Positions 1 to 10,020 of a DNA stretch of 64,000 nt are shown piece by piece. Both the position numbers and the translations under genes were made by a program. The stretch is taken from NCBI GenBank assembly GCA_037074615.1, contig CM073515.1, forward strand, positions 16,701,001-16,765,000, read 5' to 3'. Each line of letters opens with the position of its first letter. Position 1 is the stretch's first letter. Below the pieces are notes generated by a model. That model worked only from the letters and a program-made list of their open reading frames with translations, did no database searches and was not told the origin of the DNA. This DNA comes from Leucaena leucocephala (Eukaryota; Streptophyta; Magnoliopsida; Fabales; Fabaceae).

Positions 1-836
1 TAGATTCAATGAATCTGGACATCATAGCTCGTATTGGGCTATTTTGTGTGCGACCCTGTAGGCCCATATGAAGTTGGCAGTGGCCCAGTTACTATACTGA
101 CCCACAAGTCGTAAGCGGTCTCTAGCAAGGCATTACGACTACCCAAAACATATGAGGATCGTTAAACGATGTAACCTTTCATACAACCATATCACGTCCC
201 TTTTGTCACACGATATTTCGGTCAAGGATGAGGCATGGTGAACGTCATCCTCCTGTTCCTGACCGTTACTTTCTCGATCCCTGAGTAGTCTGAATATAGA
301 AATGGAACTACCCTTCCATTCCAGTATGGCCATACATTTCTCAGACTCACTCATCGAGGGGCCCAGTAATATCTCTCTACGAATGTGAGGGACAAATTCC
401 ATCTTGACCATTCACATTCCTCCGCATGAAAAACCACTAAGCCCGAGCATAGCCTTTATGATCACTCGATCAAAAGTGACTTTTGACTAGGTCAAAGCTG
501 AGCGTTTGTCATGTAGGAATCCATGATGATCTCAGGTCAAAGGGCATAGTGACATGGCTTGTATATAAGAGAAGCTTATGACTTGACCCATGCAGCTCTC
601 TCATTGCGGGTCGGTCCAACACCCTGTACTCTTACATGTGCTTATGACTTTGATTTATATCTCTATATATCTTCAAAGTCATACTGGTCTTATTTCATCT
701 CTGCTCCCGCATAGATGACCGACCAGGGACATTTAGGATAAGATCACGAGTTATCCAAGGATGGTCATCACAGTAAACATGCAAATAATGTGATAACCCG
801 ATACAATGATTGGCCCCTAGGGCACAATTTCCAACA
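1..836 (-). repeat. Copia-1 3' LTR (U3 side only; cut by window start)
   Basis: On the minus strand the LTR starts TGTTGGAAATTGTGCCC at 836 and runs out of the window at 1. It matches 7121-7956 with an offset of 7120 and no mismatch that I found. Only the first 836 of an expected 1917 bases are present, so the GTCGCGAC array of this copy is not visible. Confidence 0.95.
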
Positions 837-848
837 TCCTCCCACTTG
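837..848 (-). other. Copia-1 polypurine tract
   Basis: The minus strand reads CAAGTGGGAGGA directly before the 3' LTR start TGTTGG and just after the TAG stop of Gag-Pol (851-853). Position and purine content are those of the plus-strand primer of an LTR retrotransposon. Confidence 0.85.
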
Positions 849-850
849 CA

Positions 851-3800
851 CTAGGAACAATCATTAATTTGTCTCAATCCTATTGACCTAACATGACGCT
901 CATGTTTTGCCTGGACAAGCGTTTTTGTTAAAGGATCAGCATCATTGTCTTCTCCTGCTACCTTGCATATTTTTATATCACCTCTATCATTGATTTCTCT
1001 GATGAGATGAAATCGCCTGAGTATATGCTTGGTCCTTTGATGTGACCTAGGCTCTTTGGCCTGTGCAATGGCACCACTATTGTCACAGAACAAAGTTATT
1101 GGATCTGAGATGGTAGGTACCACCCCTAGTTCTGTAATGAACTTCCTGATCCAAACGGCCTCCTTAGCTGCATCAGATGCTGCTATGTACTCAGCTTCCG
1201 TTGCAGAATCTGCTACAGTGCTCTGCTTAGAGCTCTTCCAGCTTACTGCTCCATTATTCAGGAGGAATATGTATCCAGATTGCGATTTCTGGTCATCCTG
1301 GTCAGTTTGGAAACTTGCATCTGTGTAACCAGTTACATAGAGCTCGTCTTCCAATCCACCATAGACCAAGAATAAGTCCTTAGTCCTTCTTAAGTACTTA
1401 AGGATATTCTTGACAGCAGTCCAATGGCCCTCACCAGGGTCCTGTTGATATCTGCTAGTCATACTTAAGGCAAACGAGACATCCGGTCGAGTACATAACA
1501 TGGCGTACATGATAGATCCTATGGCCGAGGCATATGGAATCTTACTCATGCGACCTCGCTGATCTGGTGTACTAGGACACAAATCCTTGCTGAGGTGAAT
1601 ACCATGAGACATGGGTATGAAACCCCTCTTTGATTCCTGCATACTGAACCTATGCAGTATCTTGTCTATATATGTGCTCTGACTCAGTCCTAGAAGCCTT
1701 TTAGATCTATCTCTATAGATCCTAATTCCTAGGATGTAGGTGGCTTCACCCAAGTCTTTCATCGAGAAAGATTTTCCTAACCAAGACTTGACAATCTGCA
1801 AGGTAGGAATGTCATTCCCAATGAGTAGGATGTCATCGACATAGAGTACCAAAAACACAACTGTGCTCCCACTAACCTTTTTGTACACACAAGGTTCATC
1901 AATGTTTTGAAGAAATCCAAACTCTTTGACTACTTCATCAAAACGATGATTCCAACTCCGAGATGCTTGCTTCAGTCCATAAATGGACCTTTGAAGCTTG
2001 CATACCTTACCACAGTCCTCGGAACGCACAAACCCTTCAGGTTGTGTCATGTACACATCCTCAAGGAGCTTTCCATTAAGGAAGGCTGTCTTGACGTCCA
2101 TCTGCCATATTTCATAGTCATAATATGCTGCAATGGCAAGGAGGATTCTGATTGATTTGGCCATTGCAACTGGGGAAAAGGTCTCATCATAGTCCACACC
2201 ATGAGTTTGAGTAAATCCTTTTGCAACCAGTCGTGCCTTGAAGACATTTACATTGCCATCCATGTCAGTTTTCTCTTTAAAAACCCACTTGCACCCGACG
2301 GTTTTTACACCTTCAGGCGGGTTGACTAAGGTCCATACCTTATTGTCGTACATGGATTGCATCTCAGACTTCATGGCATTAAGCCATTTTTCAGAGTTTG
2401 ATCCCACTATAGCTTCTTGATAGGTAGTGGGCTCATTATGCTCAATGAGCAACACATCACGACTATCAGAAATCAGAAATCCATATCTCTGAGGCTGAAG
2501 TCGTGCCCTATTAGATCGCCTTGGGCCTTGCGTGACTTGAGGAGTCTCAACAACTTCTTGTGAGTCTTCTCTACTTTCCATCTCTAGTTCTGTGGCGTCT
2601 TGTGGCTCTCGAACTTCTTCGAGGTGTACCTTGCTCCCAGTGGTTCTTTTAGAGATAAATTCTCGTTCTAGAAAGATACCATTTCTGACAACAAACACTT
2701 TGTTATCAGTGGGGTTGTAGACATAATATCCCTTGGTTTCCTTAGGATATCCCACAAAAAGGCACTTTGAAGATTTGGGCGCTAACTTATCTGAGGCTTG
2801 TTGCTTAACATAGACCTCACATCCCCAAATCTTGAGAAAAGACAAACTAGGTTTCCTCCCAGTCCATATCTCATACGGAGTCTTTTCAACTGCCTTAGAT
2901 GGAACACGATTCAGTGTGAACGCAGCTGTCTCTAGGGCGTGGCCCCAAAAGGATGGTGGAAGATCTGTTCGACTCATCATGGATCGAACCATATCCAATA
3001 GTGTTCGATTCCTCCGTTCAGAAACCCCATTCCATTGTGGTGTTCCTGGAGGAGTCAATTGTGAGACTATTCCACAATTCCTAAGATGATCGATAAACTC
3101 TTGGCTCAAATATTCACCACCTCGATCAGATCGAAGGGCTTTAATTGTTTTACCAAGCTGGTTTTGTACTTCATTTTGAAATATCTTGAACATTTCAAAA
3201 GATTCGGATTTATGTTTCATTAGATAGACGTAGCCATATCTACTGAAATCATCTATGAATGTAATGAAGTACGAATAACCTCTTCTGGCATTTGTATTCA
3301 TCGGTCCACACACATCTGTATGTATGAGGCCCAACAAGTCAGTGGCCCTCTCACTGTGCCCAGTGAAAGGCGACTTTGTCATCTTTCCTAACAAATAAGA
3401 TTCGCAAGTATCATATGATTCAAAATCAAATGAGTTGAGAAATCCATCTTGATGGAGTTTAGAAATGCGTTTCTCATTTATATGGCCTAGACGACAGTGC
3501 CAGAGGTATGTCGGATTCAAATCATTTGGCTTGACCCTTTTGGCGGTTATGTTATAGATATTTCCATGATTGGGTTGTTCCAAGTTTAATATGTAATGAT
3601 CAACATGCAAATCACCATGAGCATAGAAAATATCATTACGATAAATGGAACATTTACCATTCCCAGAAATGGAAGTGTAACCTTCCTTATCCAAATAAGA
3701 AAGAGAAACAATGTTACTACTCAAAGCAGGAACATAATAGCAATTGTTCAAGACTAACAAAAGCCCAGTGGGCAGAACTAATTCATAAGTGCCTACAGCT

Positions 3801-4741
3801 AGAGCAGCAACCTTTGCTCTGTTTCCAACTCGTAGGTCAACTTCGCCCTTCTTCAGCTTTCTACTGTCCTTTAGGCCCTGCACATTTGTACAAATGTGAG
3901 AACCACATGCAGTATCTAATACCCATGTAGTGGAAGTAGAGAGATGAATGTCTATAACATAAATACCTGAAGCGATAGCCCCGCTATCCTTCTTGTTCTT
4001 TTTCAGATCTTCAAGGTAGAGTTTGCAATTCCTCTTCCAATGACCCGGTTCATTGCAGAAGAAGCAAACTCCTTCCTTTGGAGGCTTTGCCTTCTTTGGT
4101 GCAGGCTTGGTTTCGGGCTTGCCTGACTCTTTGGTCTTACCAGATGAGCAGTGACCCTTCCCCTTACCCTTGCCTTTCTTTTTCATACCCTTTCCTTTCT
4201 GAACCATCAAAACAGTACTGGGCTTTTTCTTAACAGTCGGCTCAGCAGTTTTAAGCATCCCATGCAGTTCAGAAATAGATTTCTCCATGTTGTTCATGTT
4301 GTAATTCATGACAAACTGGTCATAACTTTCTGGGAGTGAGTTCAAGATCAAATCTGTAGCTAACTCCTGGCTCATGGGAAATCCAAGCCTCTCAAGGTGA
4401 TCTATGTACCCTTTCATCTGTAAGACATAAGTACTTGCTGATGCACCTTCAGCCATCTTGCAGGAATATAAGGCCTTAGTGGTCTCATACCTCTCTTGCC
4501 TTGCCTGTTGCTGGAACATTTCCTTAAGATGCACAATCATCTCATAAGCCTCCATGTGTTCCAGATCTCTTTGAAGCTCCGGAACCATAGTGGCAAGCAT
4601 CAAGCATCCCACATCAACAGAGTCTTCCTTATGCTTCGCATAAGAATCTCTCTGAGCTCTAGGAGCATTGGCTGCTGGCTCCTCAGGAATGGGGTGATCT
4701 AGGACATATACTTTTCTTTCCTGCTTGAGAACAATTCTCAA
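851..4741 (-). CDS. Ty1/copia Gag-Pol polyprotein, nearly intact
   Basis: One 1296-codon frame encodes the whole replication machinery. Gag (UBN2-type) is followed by a Lys/Gly-rich stretch (about 171-196), a CCHC zinc knuckle (C226, C229, H234, C239), protease (motif at 276-278), integrase (zinc-binding part near 415-450, then the DDE core with DRGGEY), reverse transcriptase (YVDD at 967-970) and RNase H, ending with the DPLTK motif typical of copia Pol. It is not fully intact. Residue 1 is a TTG codon. The true N-terminus appears to lie upstream: an ATG at 4833-4835 opens a short frame that enters the Gag frame only through a one-base shift near 4790-4800. The protease motif reads D-T-A instead of D-T/S-G (codon 3908-3910). 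The second cysteine of the integrase C-x2-C pair is Tyr449 (codon 3395-3397). The product therefore probably cannot self-process or integrate, although no internal stop exists. Confidence 0.93.
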   Translation of the reverse strand: MRIVLKQERKVYVLDHPIPEEPAANAPRAQRDSYAKHKEDSVDVGCLMLATMVPELQRDLEHMEAYEMIVHLKEMFQQQARQERYETTKALYSCKMAEGASASTYVLQMKGYIDHLERLGFPMSQELATDLILNSLPESYDQFVMNYNMNNMEKSISELHGMLKTAEPTVKKKPSTVLMVQKGKGMKKKGKGKGKGHCSSGKTKESGKPETKPAPKKAKPPKEGVCFFCNEPGHWKRNCKLYLEDLKKNKKDSGAIASGIYVIDIHLSTSTTWVLDTACGSHICTNVQGLKDSRKLKKGEVDLRVGNRAKVAALAVGTYELVLPTGLLLVLNNCYYVPALSSNIVSLSYLDKEGYTSISGNGKCSIYRNDIFYAHGDLHVDHYILNLEQPNHGNIYNITAKRVKPNDLNPTYLWHCRLGHINEKRISKLHQDGFLNSFDFESYDTCESYLLGKMTKSPFTGHSERATDLLGLIHTDVCGPMNTNARRGYSYFITFIDDFSRYGYVYLMKHKSESFEMFKIFQNEVQNQLGKTIKALRSDRGGEYLSQEFIDHLRNCGIVSQLTPPGTPQWNGVSERRNRTLLDMVRSMMSRTDLPPSFWGHALETAAFTLNRVPSKAVEKTPYEIWTGRKPSLSFLKIWGCEVYVKQQASDKLAPKSSKCLFVGYPKETKGYYVYNPTDNKVFVVRNGIFLEREFISKRTTGSKVHLEEVREPQDATELEMESREDSQEVVETPQVTQGPRRSNRARLQPQRYGFLISDSRDVLLIEHNEPTTYQEAIVGSNSEKWLNAMKSEMQSMYDNKVWTLVNPPEGVKTVGCKWVFKEKTDMDGNVNVFKARLVAKGFTQTHGVDYDETFSPVAMAKSIRILLAIAAYYDYEIWQMDVKTAFLNGKLLEDVYMTQPEGFVRSEDCGKVCKLQRSIYGLKQASRSWNHRFDEVVKEFGFLQNIDEPCVYKKVSGSTVVFLVLYVDDILLIGNDIPTLQIVKSWLGKSFSMKDLGEATYILGIRIYRDRSKRLLGLSQSTYIDKILHRFSMQESKRGFIPMSHGIHLSKDLCPSTPDQRGRMSKIPYASAIGSIMYAMLCTRPDVSFALSMTSRYQQDPGEGHWTAVKNILKYLRRTKDLFLVYGGLEDELYVTGYTDASFQTDQDDQKSQSGYIFLLNNGAVSWKSSKQSTVADSATEAEYIAASDAAKEAVWIRKFITELGVVPTISDPITLFCDNSGAIAQAKEPRSHQRTKHILRRFHLIREINDRGDIKICKVAGEDNDADPLTKTLVQAKHERHVRSIGLRQINDCS

Positions 4742-6026
4742 GTTCCTGAACCAGTCAAGAAAGTTTATCCCATTGAGTTTGTCATTCTCAAGGACATGAT
4801 CGCAACGATAATGTAGCAGTATTACTAGTCGTCATGATTCTACAATTAAAATATGCAAGCGAATTAGCAAACTCCCACTAAATGAAACAACCCTCAATGT
4901 AATAATTAGTGGGCTAAGATCCATATTTGGCTTAAACTTGAGTCCGCTTTGGCAGGACGCTCAACTTTAAGTTATTTAGGTAGGTAACAACTTTACCAAT
5001 TACATCAAATGTAACTCTTAGATATTTATGGGATTCCATCATCATATGATCCGGCATGTTTTAATCCCATCTAATGCCTTGAGATCCAAAACCGTTTTGA
5101 TAATCTCAATTAAGTCAAACAATAACAAACATAAGAGTAGCACCATTACTCTTGCTTATCTCCCCAAGATAACTCAAATGCACCCACTTTGGTGGACCTA
5201 CAAATGAGCGATCGAGGTTTTGACAAGTGTTCATTAATTGACGGCATATGACTTAAGATTTCTTTTAGAGGGTTTAATTAATTATCTGGTTTATAAGATG
5301 CATGTATTGCGGTTGTATCTCATACAAGTATTATGCATATAAAACATACATGCAGTGATCTAATCAAAAGATGCATAATCTTAAACGTGATACAATATGG
5401 CTCACCTATCCTAAGTCCCCTCAAGCCAATGAGAGGAGCTCTCTAATTAGAATAGGAAAAGTACATAAGGAAACCTCGTTTTAACATTCGAGGGGAGTGA
5501 GATGAGAAGAGAATGTACAACGAGAGTCATTAGAGGAAGGCACGACACGCAGGCCGTATTTAGAAAAATTACAACACTTGTAATCTAGAGCCATATTGTT
5601 CACCATACCCAAACATTCAAGAATCAAAATTCATGCTATTTGAAGGGCAATAAATGTTTCAAAACATTCATATATCAGGAAAGTCAATACATATTACGAT
5701 TATGTTGCGAAACGATTAAATAGCCACGGCGGTCCCGCTAGCCGGTTAGTGGGCGGGGTGTGGGGCAGCGCCCCAATAGAATTTTTTTTTTTAATAAATA
5801 ATCAAGAATCTTAATCATTTTCCTTATACCCCATCAATATTAACTGATCAAATCAATTGATATACACCACCGATTTCAGTTTCCTTTTAGATTCCGTATA
5901 TGTCATACATAAACAGATTCCATATATGTCATACATATCACGCATGTTATCATATAATCAGCTAAGAAGTCTAACATACATCACATGTATCAACAATCAA
6001 ACCTAACTTAAACACAAAACGGCATG
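4742..6026 (-). other. Copia-1 untranslated leader between PBS and Gag
   Basis: About 1.2 kb separates the primer site from Gag. It is AT-rich with no long frame, apart from the short open start at 4835 described under Gag-Pol. A sharply GC-rich island lies at about 5728-5775, holding a 5-bp-stem hairpin (GGGGC, loop AGC, GCCCC; 5762-5774) just before a T-run on the plus strand. In retroelements the leader normally carries packaging and dimerisation signals; that role for this island is inference. Confidence 0.7.
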
Positions 6027-6038
6027 GCTCTGATACCA
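6027..6038 (-). other. Copia-1 primer binding site (iMet tRNA type)
   Basis: The minus strand reads TGGTATCAGAGC, the standard plant primer site complementary to the 3' end of initiator tRNA-Met, one base from the LTR end. It fixes the inner edge of the LTR at 6040. Confidence 0.95.
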
Positions 6039-6039
6039 C

Positions 6040-7956
6040 TGAAGGGAATTGGAAGACACGCAGCGGAAATTAACTTTAAAAATTTTTCCATTCCCAGCCA
6101 GGATCTACCGAATGTGTTTAAGTCAAGGAGAAAGAAGTGTTACCTTCGGTACTCGAGCTTTGGTCGCGACCTCAGTGTCCACTAGTCGCGACTCCTCGCC
6201 TCTGGAACTTTCAGTCGCGACCTCCTCAGCTTCTAGTCGCGACCTGTCGCCTCTGGAGTTTGTAGTCGCGACCTACTCTGCTTCTAGTCGCGACCTGTCG
6301 CCTCTGGAGCTTTTAGTCGCGACCTCTTCAACTTCACGTCGCGACCTCGTCAGCTTCAAGTCGCGACCTGCCTCTTCTTTTCGGATTTCTGACGTTCAGA
6401 TGCCCGTATGGTCGCGACCTCAGCGTATTCTGGTCGCGACCTTGCTTCGTGTCTGGTCGTATCGTAGAAGTCGACAGCTCAGATCGGCTTCCTCTACCGG
6501 TATCTACACGAATAGCGTTCCAATCGCGAACGACGTGCTAGCGCCTCTTGTCCCTCTAGGGCTTTCTAGAGATTCCATCCTCACCATCTCTATCTCGGCA
6601 GTTTCTTATGTGCAAACCTTTTGCACTCTCCCTGCCCCCTCTTCTCACGTCTGAATGTGTGTGTAGAGATGTCTTTTGTGTGTAGAACCCTAGCTCCTAA
6701 TGTCAAATATATAGGAAGCTATCGGGCTTCTAATAGGGCCGGGCTTCAGAATTAATCTTATATTAATTCTGAATTAATACAATATCATATATTGCATAAT
6801 TTAATAAGAAACTAATTAAATAAATATGGTTTATATTAAATCCGTCCCACAGATTTAATTCACCTATTTATTTAATTTAAGATAAGACAGAATTATATTT
6901 GATTTATTCTTATAAATCAAATTTGAGATATCTTATCAGTTTGAATTTCAAATTCAAATAAATCATATCCATTTAAATTCAAATTCAAAAATGATAGAGA
7001 TTTAATTTATCCTTATAAATTAAATCTTACAAATATCTCTTATATTATATATATAAACTAATTTATATATATATAAAATATATATCCACCCTAGATTATT
7101 CATTGAATCTAGACATCTCTTAGATTCAATGAATCTGGACATCATAGCTCGTATTGGGCTATTTTGTGTGCGACCCTGTAGGCCCATATGAAGTTGGCAG
7201 TGGCCCAGTTACTATACTGACCCACAAGTCGTAAGCGGTCTCTAGCAAGGCATTACGACTACCCAAAACATATGAGGATCGTTAAACGATGTAACCTTTC
7301 ATACAACCATATCACGTCCCTTTTGTCACACGATATTTCGGTCAAGGATGAGGCATGGTGAACGTCATCCTCCTGTTCCTGACCGTTACTTTCTCGATCC
7401 CTGAGTAGTCTGAATATAGAAATGGAACTACCCTTCCATTCCAGTATGGCCATACATTTCTCAGACTCACTCATCGAGGGGCCCAGTAATATCTCTCTAC
7501 GAATGTGAGGGACAAATTCCATCTTGACCATTCACATTCCTCCGCATGAAAAACCACTAAGCCCGAGCATAGCCTTTATGATCACTCGATCAAAAGTGAC
7601 TTTTGACTAGGTCAAAGCTGAGCGTTTGTCATGTAGGAATCCATGATGATCTCAGGTCAAAGGGCATAGTGACATGGCTTGTATATAAGAGAAGCTTATG
7701 ACTTGACCCATGCAGCTCTCTCATTGCGGGTCGGTCCAACACCCTGTACTCTTACATGTGCTTATGACTTTGATTTATATCTCTATATATCTTCAAAGTC
7801 ATACTGGTCTTATTTCATCTCTGCTCCCGCATAGATGACCGACCAGGGACATTTAGGATAAGATCACGAGTTATCCAAGGATGGTCATCACAGTAAACAT
7901 GCAAATAATGTGATAACCCGATACAATGATTGGCCCCTAGGGCACAATTTCCAACA
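6040..7956 (-). repeat. Copia-1 5' LTR, 1917 bp
   Basis: On the minus strand it runs from TGTTGGAAATT (7956) to ..CCCTTCA (6040), next to the primer site. From U3 inward it holds an AT-rich block at about 6770-7090, with TATA-like sequence near 7040-7090 and hairpin units such as stem ATTTAATTTAT / loop / ATAAATTAAAT. Towards the primer site it holds the GTCGCGAC array (6163-6440). Solo LTRs of the same family here are 1765-1997 bp. Confidence 0.95.
6163..6440. repeat. Phased GTCGCGAC palindrome array, 11 perfect copies, 51-bp period
   Basis: Exact GTCGCGAC octamers start at 6163, 6185, 6214, 6236, 6265, 6287, 6316, 6338, 6360, 6411 and 6433. Successive spacings are 22, 29, 22, 29, 22, 29, 22, 22, 51 and 22 bp, so the basic unit is 51 bp with two sites. 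The octamer is its own reverse complement and holds three CpGs. It lies in the LTR part near the primer site and produces a fortuitous 201-codon plus-strand frame (6049-6654) with 17-residue repeats. Older LTRs of the family keep only degraded sites. Confidence 0.95.
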
Positions 7957-9670
7957 GAATGGTGTTGCATATGTGCTTATATATGAAGTTCTATTCCTAT
8001 GATTACTTTGTCCAATTGTATTTCATATGCTACATGGAAGCATGCACATTACGCAATGTTAACACTTGCACAAGCAAGCACAAGTATTCACATTAATGCA
8101 TGCATTATTTAGTACTATTTACTACTGAGATTTCCCTAGAAATCTCACCCCTTCCATATCAATCCAATTATATCAGGTATTCTCAAGATGGAGGAGATAA
8201 ATATGCATGAAGAGACATTAATTATTTAGCACGATTGATATGTGATTGATGTATGTATAATTACTAGAAATTGTCACTATGAACAGTAACTCGTGGTAAG
8301 GCAGTGATATTTGAGCCATAATAAGTAATAGTAAACAATTGAATAAATGTATGATATTTTTTTGGTAAATAGTAGACATGCCAAGCTTCAATTTTATATA
8401 TAGAACGTCTCCTTTAGATATCTACACATGGAGATATGATTTTTCAAAGTTGGGATAAAAAATGATGGAATCAAGGGAAGACGTTAGATGAATAGTAAAT
8501 TTGAGCATTGATCGACATTGACTTGGTCAAGGCATGGTCAACAAGTTATTTTTACCTAAAATAACATTAAGTTAGATTTGTGTAGCAATTTGAACCACTT
8601 CATTTCAATTTTTGTGGAATTAATTATGATTTTTTGAAGTCAGGCTACTCCTCTAGAATTTGCATAGTGAATAGTACTCAGTAGAGTAAAATTCTAGATT
8701 GTGTAATTTGACTTCAATAACCTTAGAAGTGGTTCCAGATGCTACCGTTTGGTCCCTAAGATGTAAGAAAATAAGGATGTTACAACTTCTAAGGTCTTTT
8801 AATTGGTTCCAAGTGCTACTGAATAGTCTCTAAGACGTGTGGAAGTAAGGATGTTTCACTATGTGCTATGATTACTTTGGCCAATTATATTTCATATGTT
8901 ACATGGAAGCATGCACAATACATTATGTTAACACAATCACAAGTAAGCACAAATTTCAAACATTAATGCATACATTGTTTAGTACTATTTACTACTAAGA
9001 TTTTTCCAAATATCTCACCCCAATCTAATGTTCCATACAACATGAACATCAAGCATGGGAGGTGAAGATTAGAGGATGATGTTATAGTTATTTGTATTGT
9101 TATTTTATGAACAAGTTGTGGTTTGTATTTAGGTAAAGTCAATTAATGAAAACTTTGTACTTGAACAAGCACTAGTTTGAGCAATAACTTGTAGTCTATA
9201 ATTAAAAATAGTAAATGATGAGATAAATGTACAATATTTTACCAAGTTTTATTTGACATGCCAAAGTTTATTTTGACACTAAGAACGCCTTATTTTGATG
9301 TCAATACAAGAAGAACAAATTTATTAAAGTTAAGGTTAAGAAACTGTGTTTAGGATTTTTGACCAAATGAATAGTAAATTTTGATGTAATAACTGACTTA
9401 GTTGACTAGTCAATTGGTCTGTGACATATTTTTTACTTAAACTTCAATATGTTAATTTCAATTATCTTTTTGAAACACTTCATTTAAATTTTTTTAGAAT
9501 TAATTATGATTTTTGAAAATTCATCACCAAATCTGGAAATACCAAATGAACAATAACCGTGAGCTTGGAAATTCTGGATTTTGAGATTGAACTTCAATGG
9601 ATTTGTAAGTAGTTCTAATTGCTACTGAATGACTCTTAAGGCATTTAAAAATAAGGTGTTACAATTATGC
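7957..9670 (+). repeat. Fragments of gypsy-type LTRs (3' portions), at least three joined pieces
   Basis: The segment 7957-8796 matches the 3' third of the LARD LTR (compare 51890-52707), including the conserved hairpin at 8127-8146 and the terminal motif GGATGTTACA at 8787-8796. A short second LTR end follows (about 8797-8855, ending GGATGTTT). A third, more diverged LTR 3' portion spans about 8856-9665 and ends GGTGTTACA. No coding sequence is seen. This is the host DNA into which Copia-1 inserted. Confidence 0.7.
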
Positions 9671-10020
9671 TTTTAAATTGCTTAAGGGTGTGAGACTCTT
9701 GAGTTGATTGAAACCTTATAGGTGTAAGGGGAGTAGGATGGATTCTCACTCGATAACCTTACCAGTTGTAAGGGGAAGTCAGAGGGATTCTCACATGAAT
9801 GTATTGAGGCACCAAGAGCCCATGGAATCTTGGAGATATTGGATCACTTAGAGGAGTTCTCTCAGGACTGGATATAGGCAAAGTATACTGGGTCAACTAG
9901 TATAAATCATCGTGTGCAATCTTTCTCCTACAACTTCTTCCTTCGATGATATCATTCTAAATTCTACTCTTTAAATTCATTCAAATATCTTTAAAGTTTT
10001 CAAAAGTTTTATAATCACCC
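9671..10020 (+). other. Possible copia LTR/leader fragment; otherwise unassigned
   Basis: The stretch has short direct repeats (two copies of a GTAAGGGGA-type segment followed by GGATTCTCAC) and ends with wording reminiscent of copia R/U5 regions near 9860-9940. There are no ends, TSD or primer site. It could belong to the copia relic that starts near 11285, but I cannot show it. Confidence 0.3.

Larger units (their letters stand above)
1..7956 (-). mobile_element. Copia-1: young Ty1/copia LTR retrotransposon, left LTR truncated by window edge
   Basis: The element reads on the minus strand in this order: 5' LTR (6040-7956), primer site, a 1.2-kb leader, a Gag-Pol frame (851-4741), a polypurine tract and a partial 3' LTR (1-836). 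Read side by side, 1-836 and 7121-7956 show no difference, so insertion is very recent. The right flank GAATG (7957-7961) should be one copy of the 5-bp TSD; its partner lies left of the window. The element sits in a gypsy-type LTR fragment that continues from 7957. Domain order PR-INT-RT-RNaseH is that of Ty1/copia. The Gag and protease-flanking sequences look Tork/TAR-like, but the lineage is not proven here. Four solo LTRs of the same family occur at 11708, 26291, 37137 and 54530. Confidence 0.95.

Noticed and set aside
6027..6038. tRNA gene remnants at the TGGTATCAGAGC sites (also 14502, 25890, 52711)
   Set aside because: Only the 12-base primer complement is present, always next to an LTR edge; no tRNA cloverleaf is there.
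6163..6440. GTCGCGAC array as a CRISPR array
   Set aside because: The repeats are 8 bp with short variable spacing, inside a plant retrotransposon LTR; no CRISPR features are present.
6049..6654. 201-codon plus-strand frame with 17-residue repeats across the GTCGCGAC array
   Set aside because: It lies antisense inside the copia LTR and is fully explained by the 51-bp repeat; decayed family copies do not keep it.
7259..7531. 90-codon frame in the LTR U3 of Copia-1 (also 139-411)
   Set aside because: The solo LTRs of the family carry a stop at the same internal position (TAA where Copia-1 has GGA), so it looks fortuitous.
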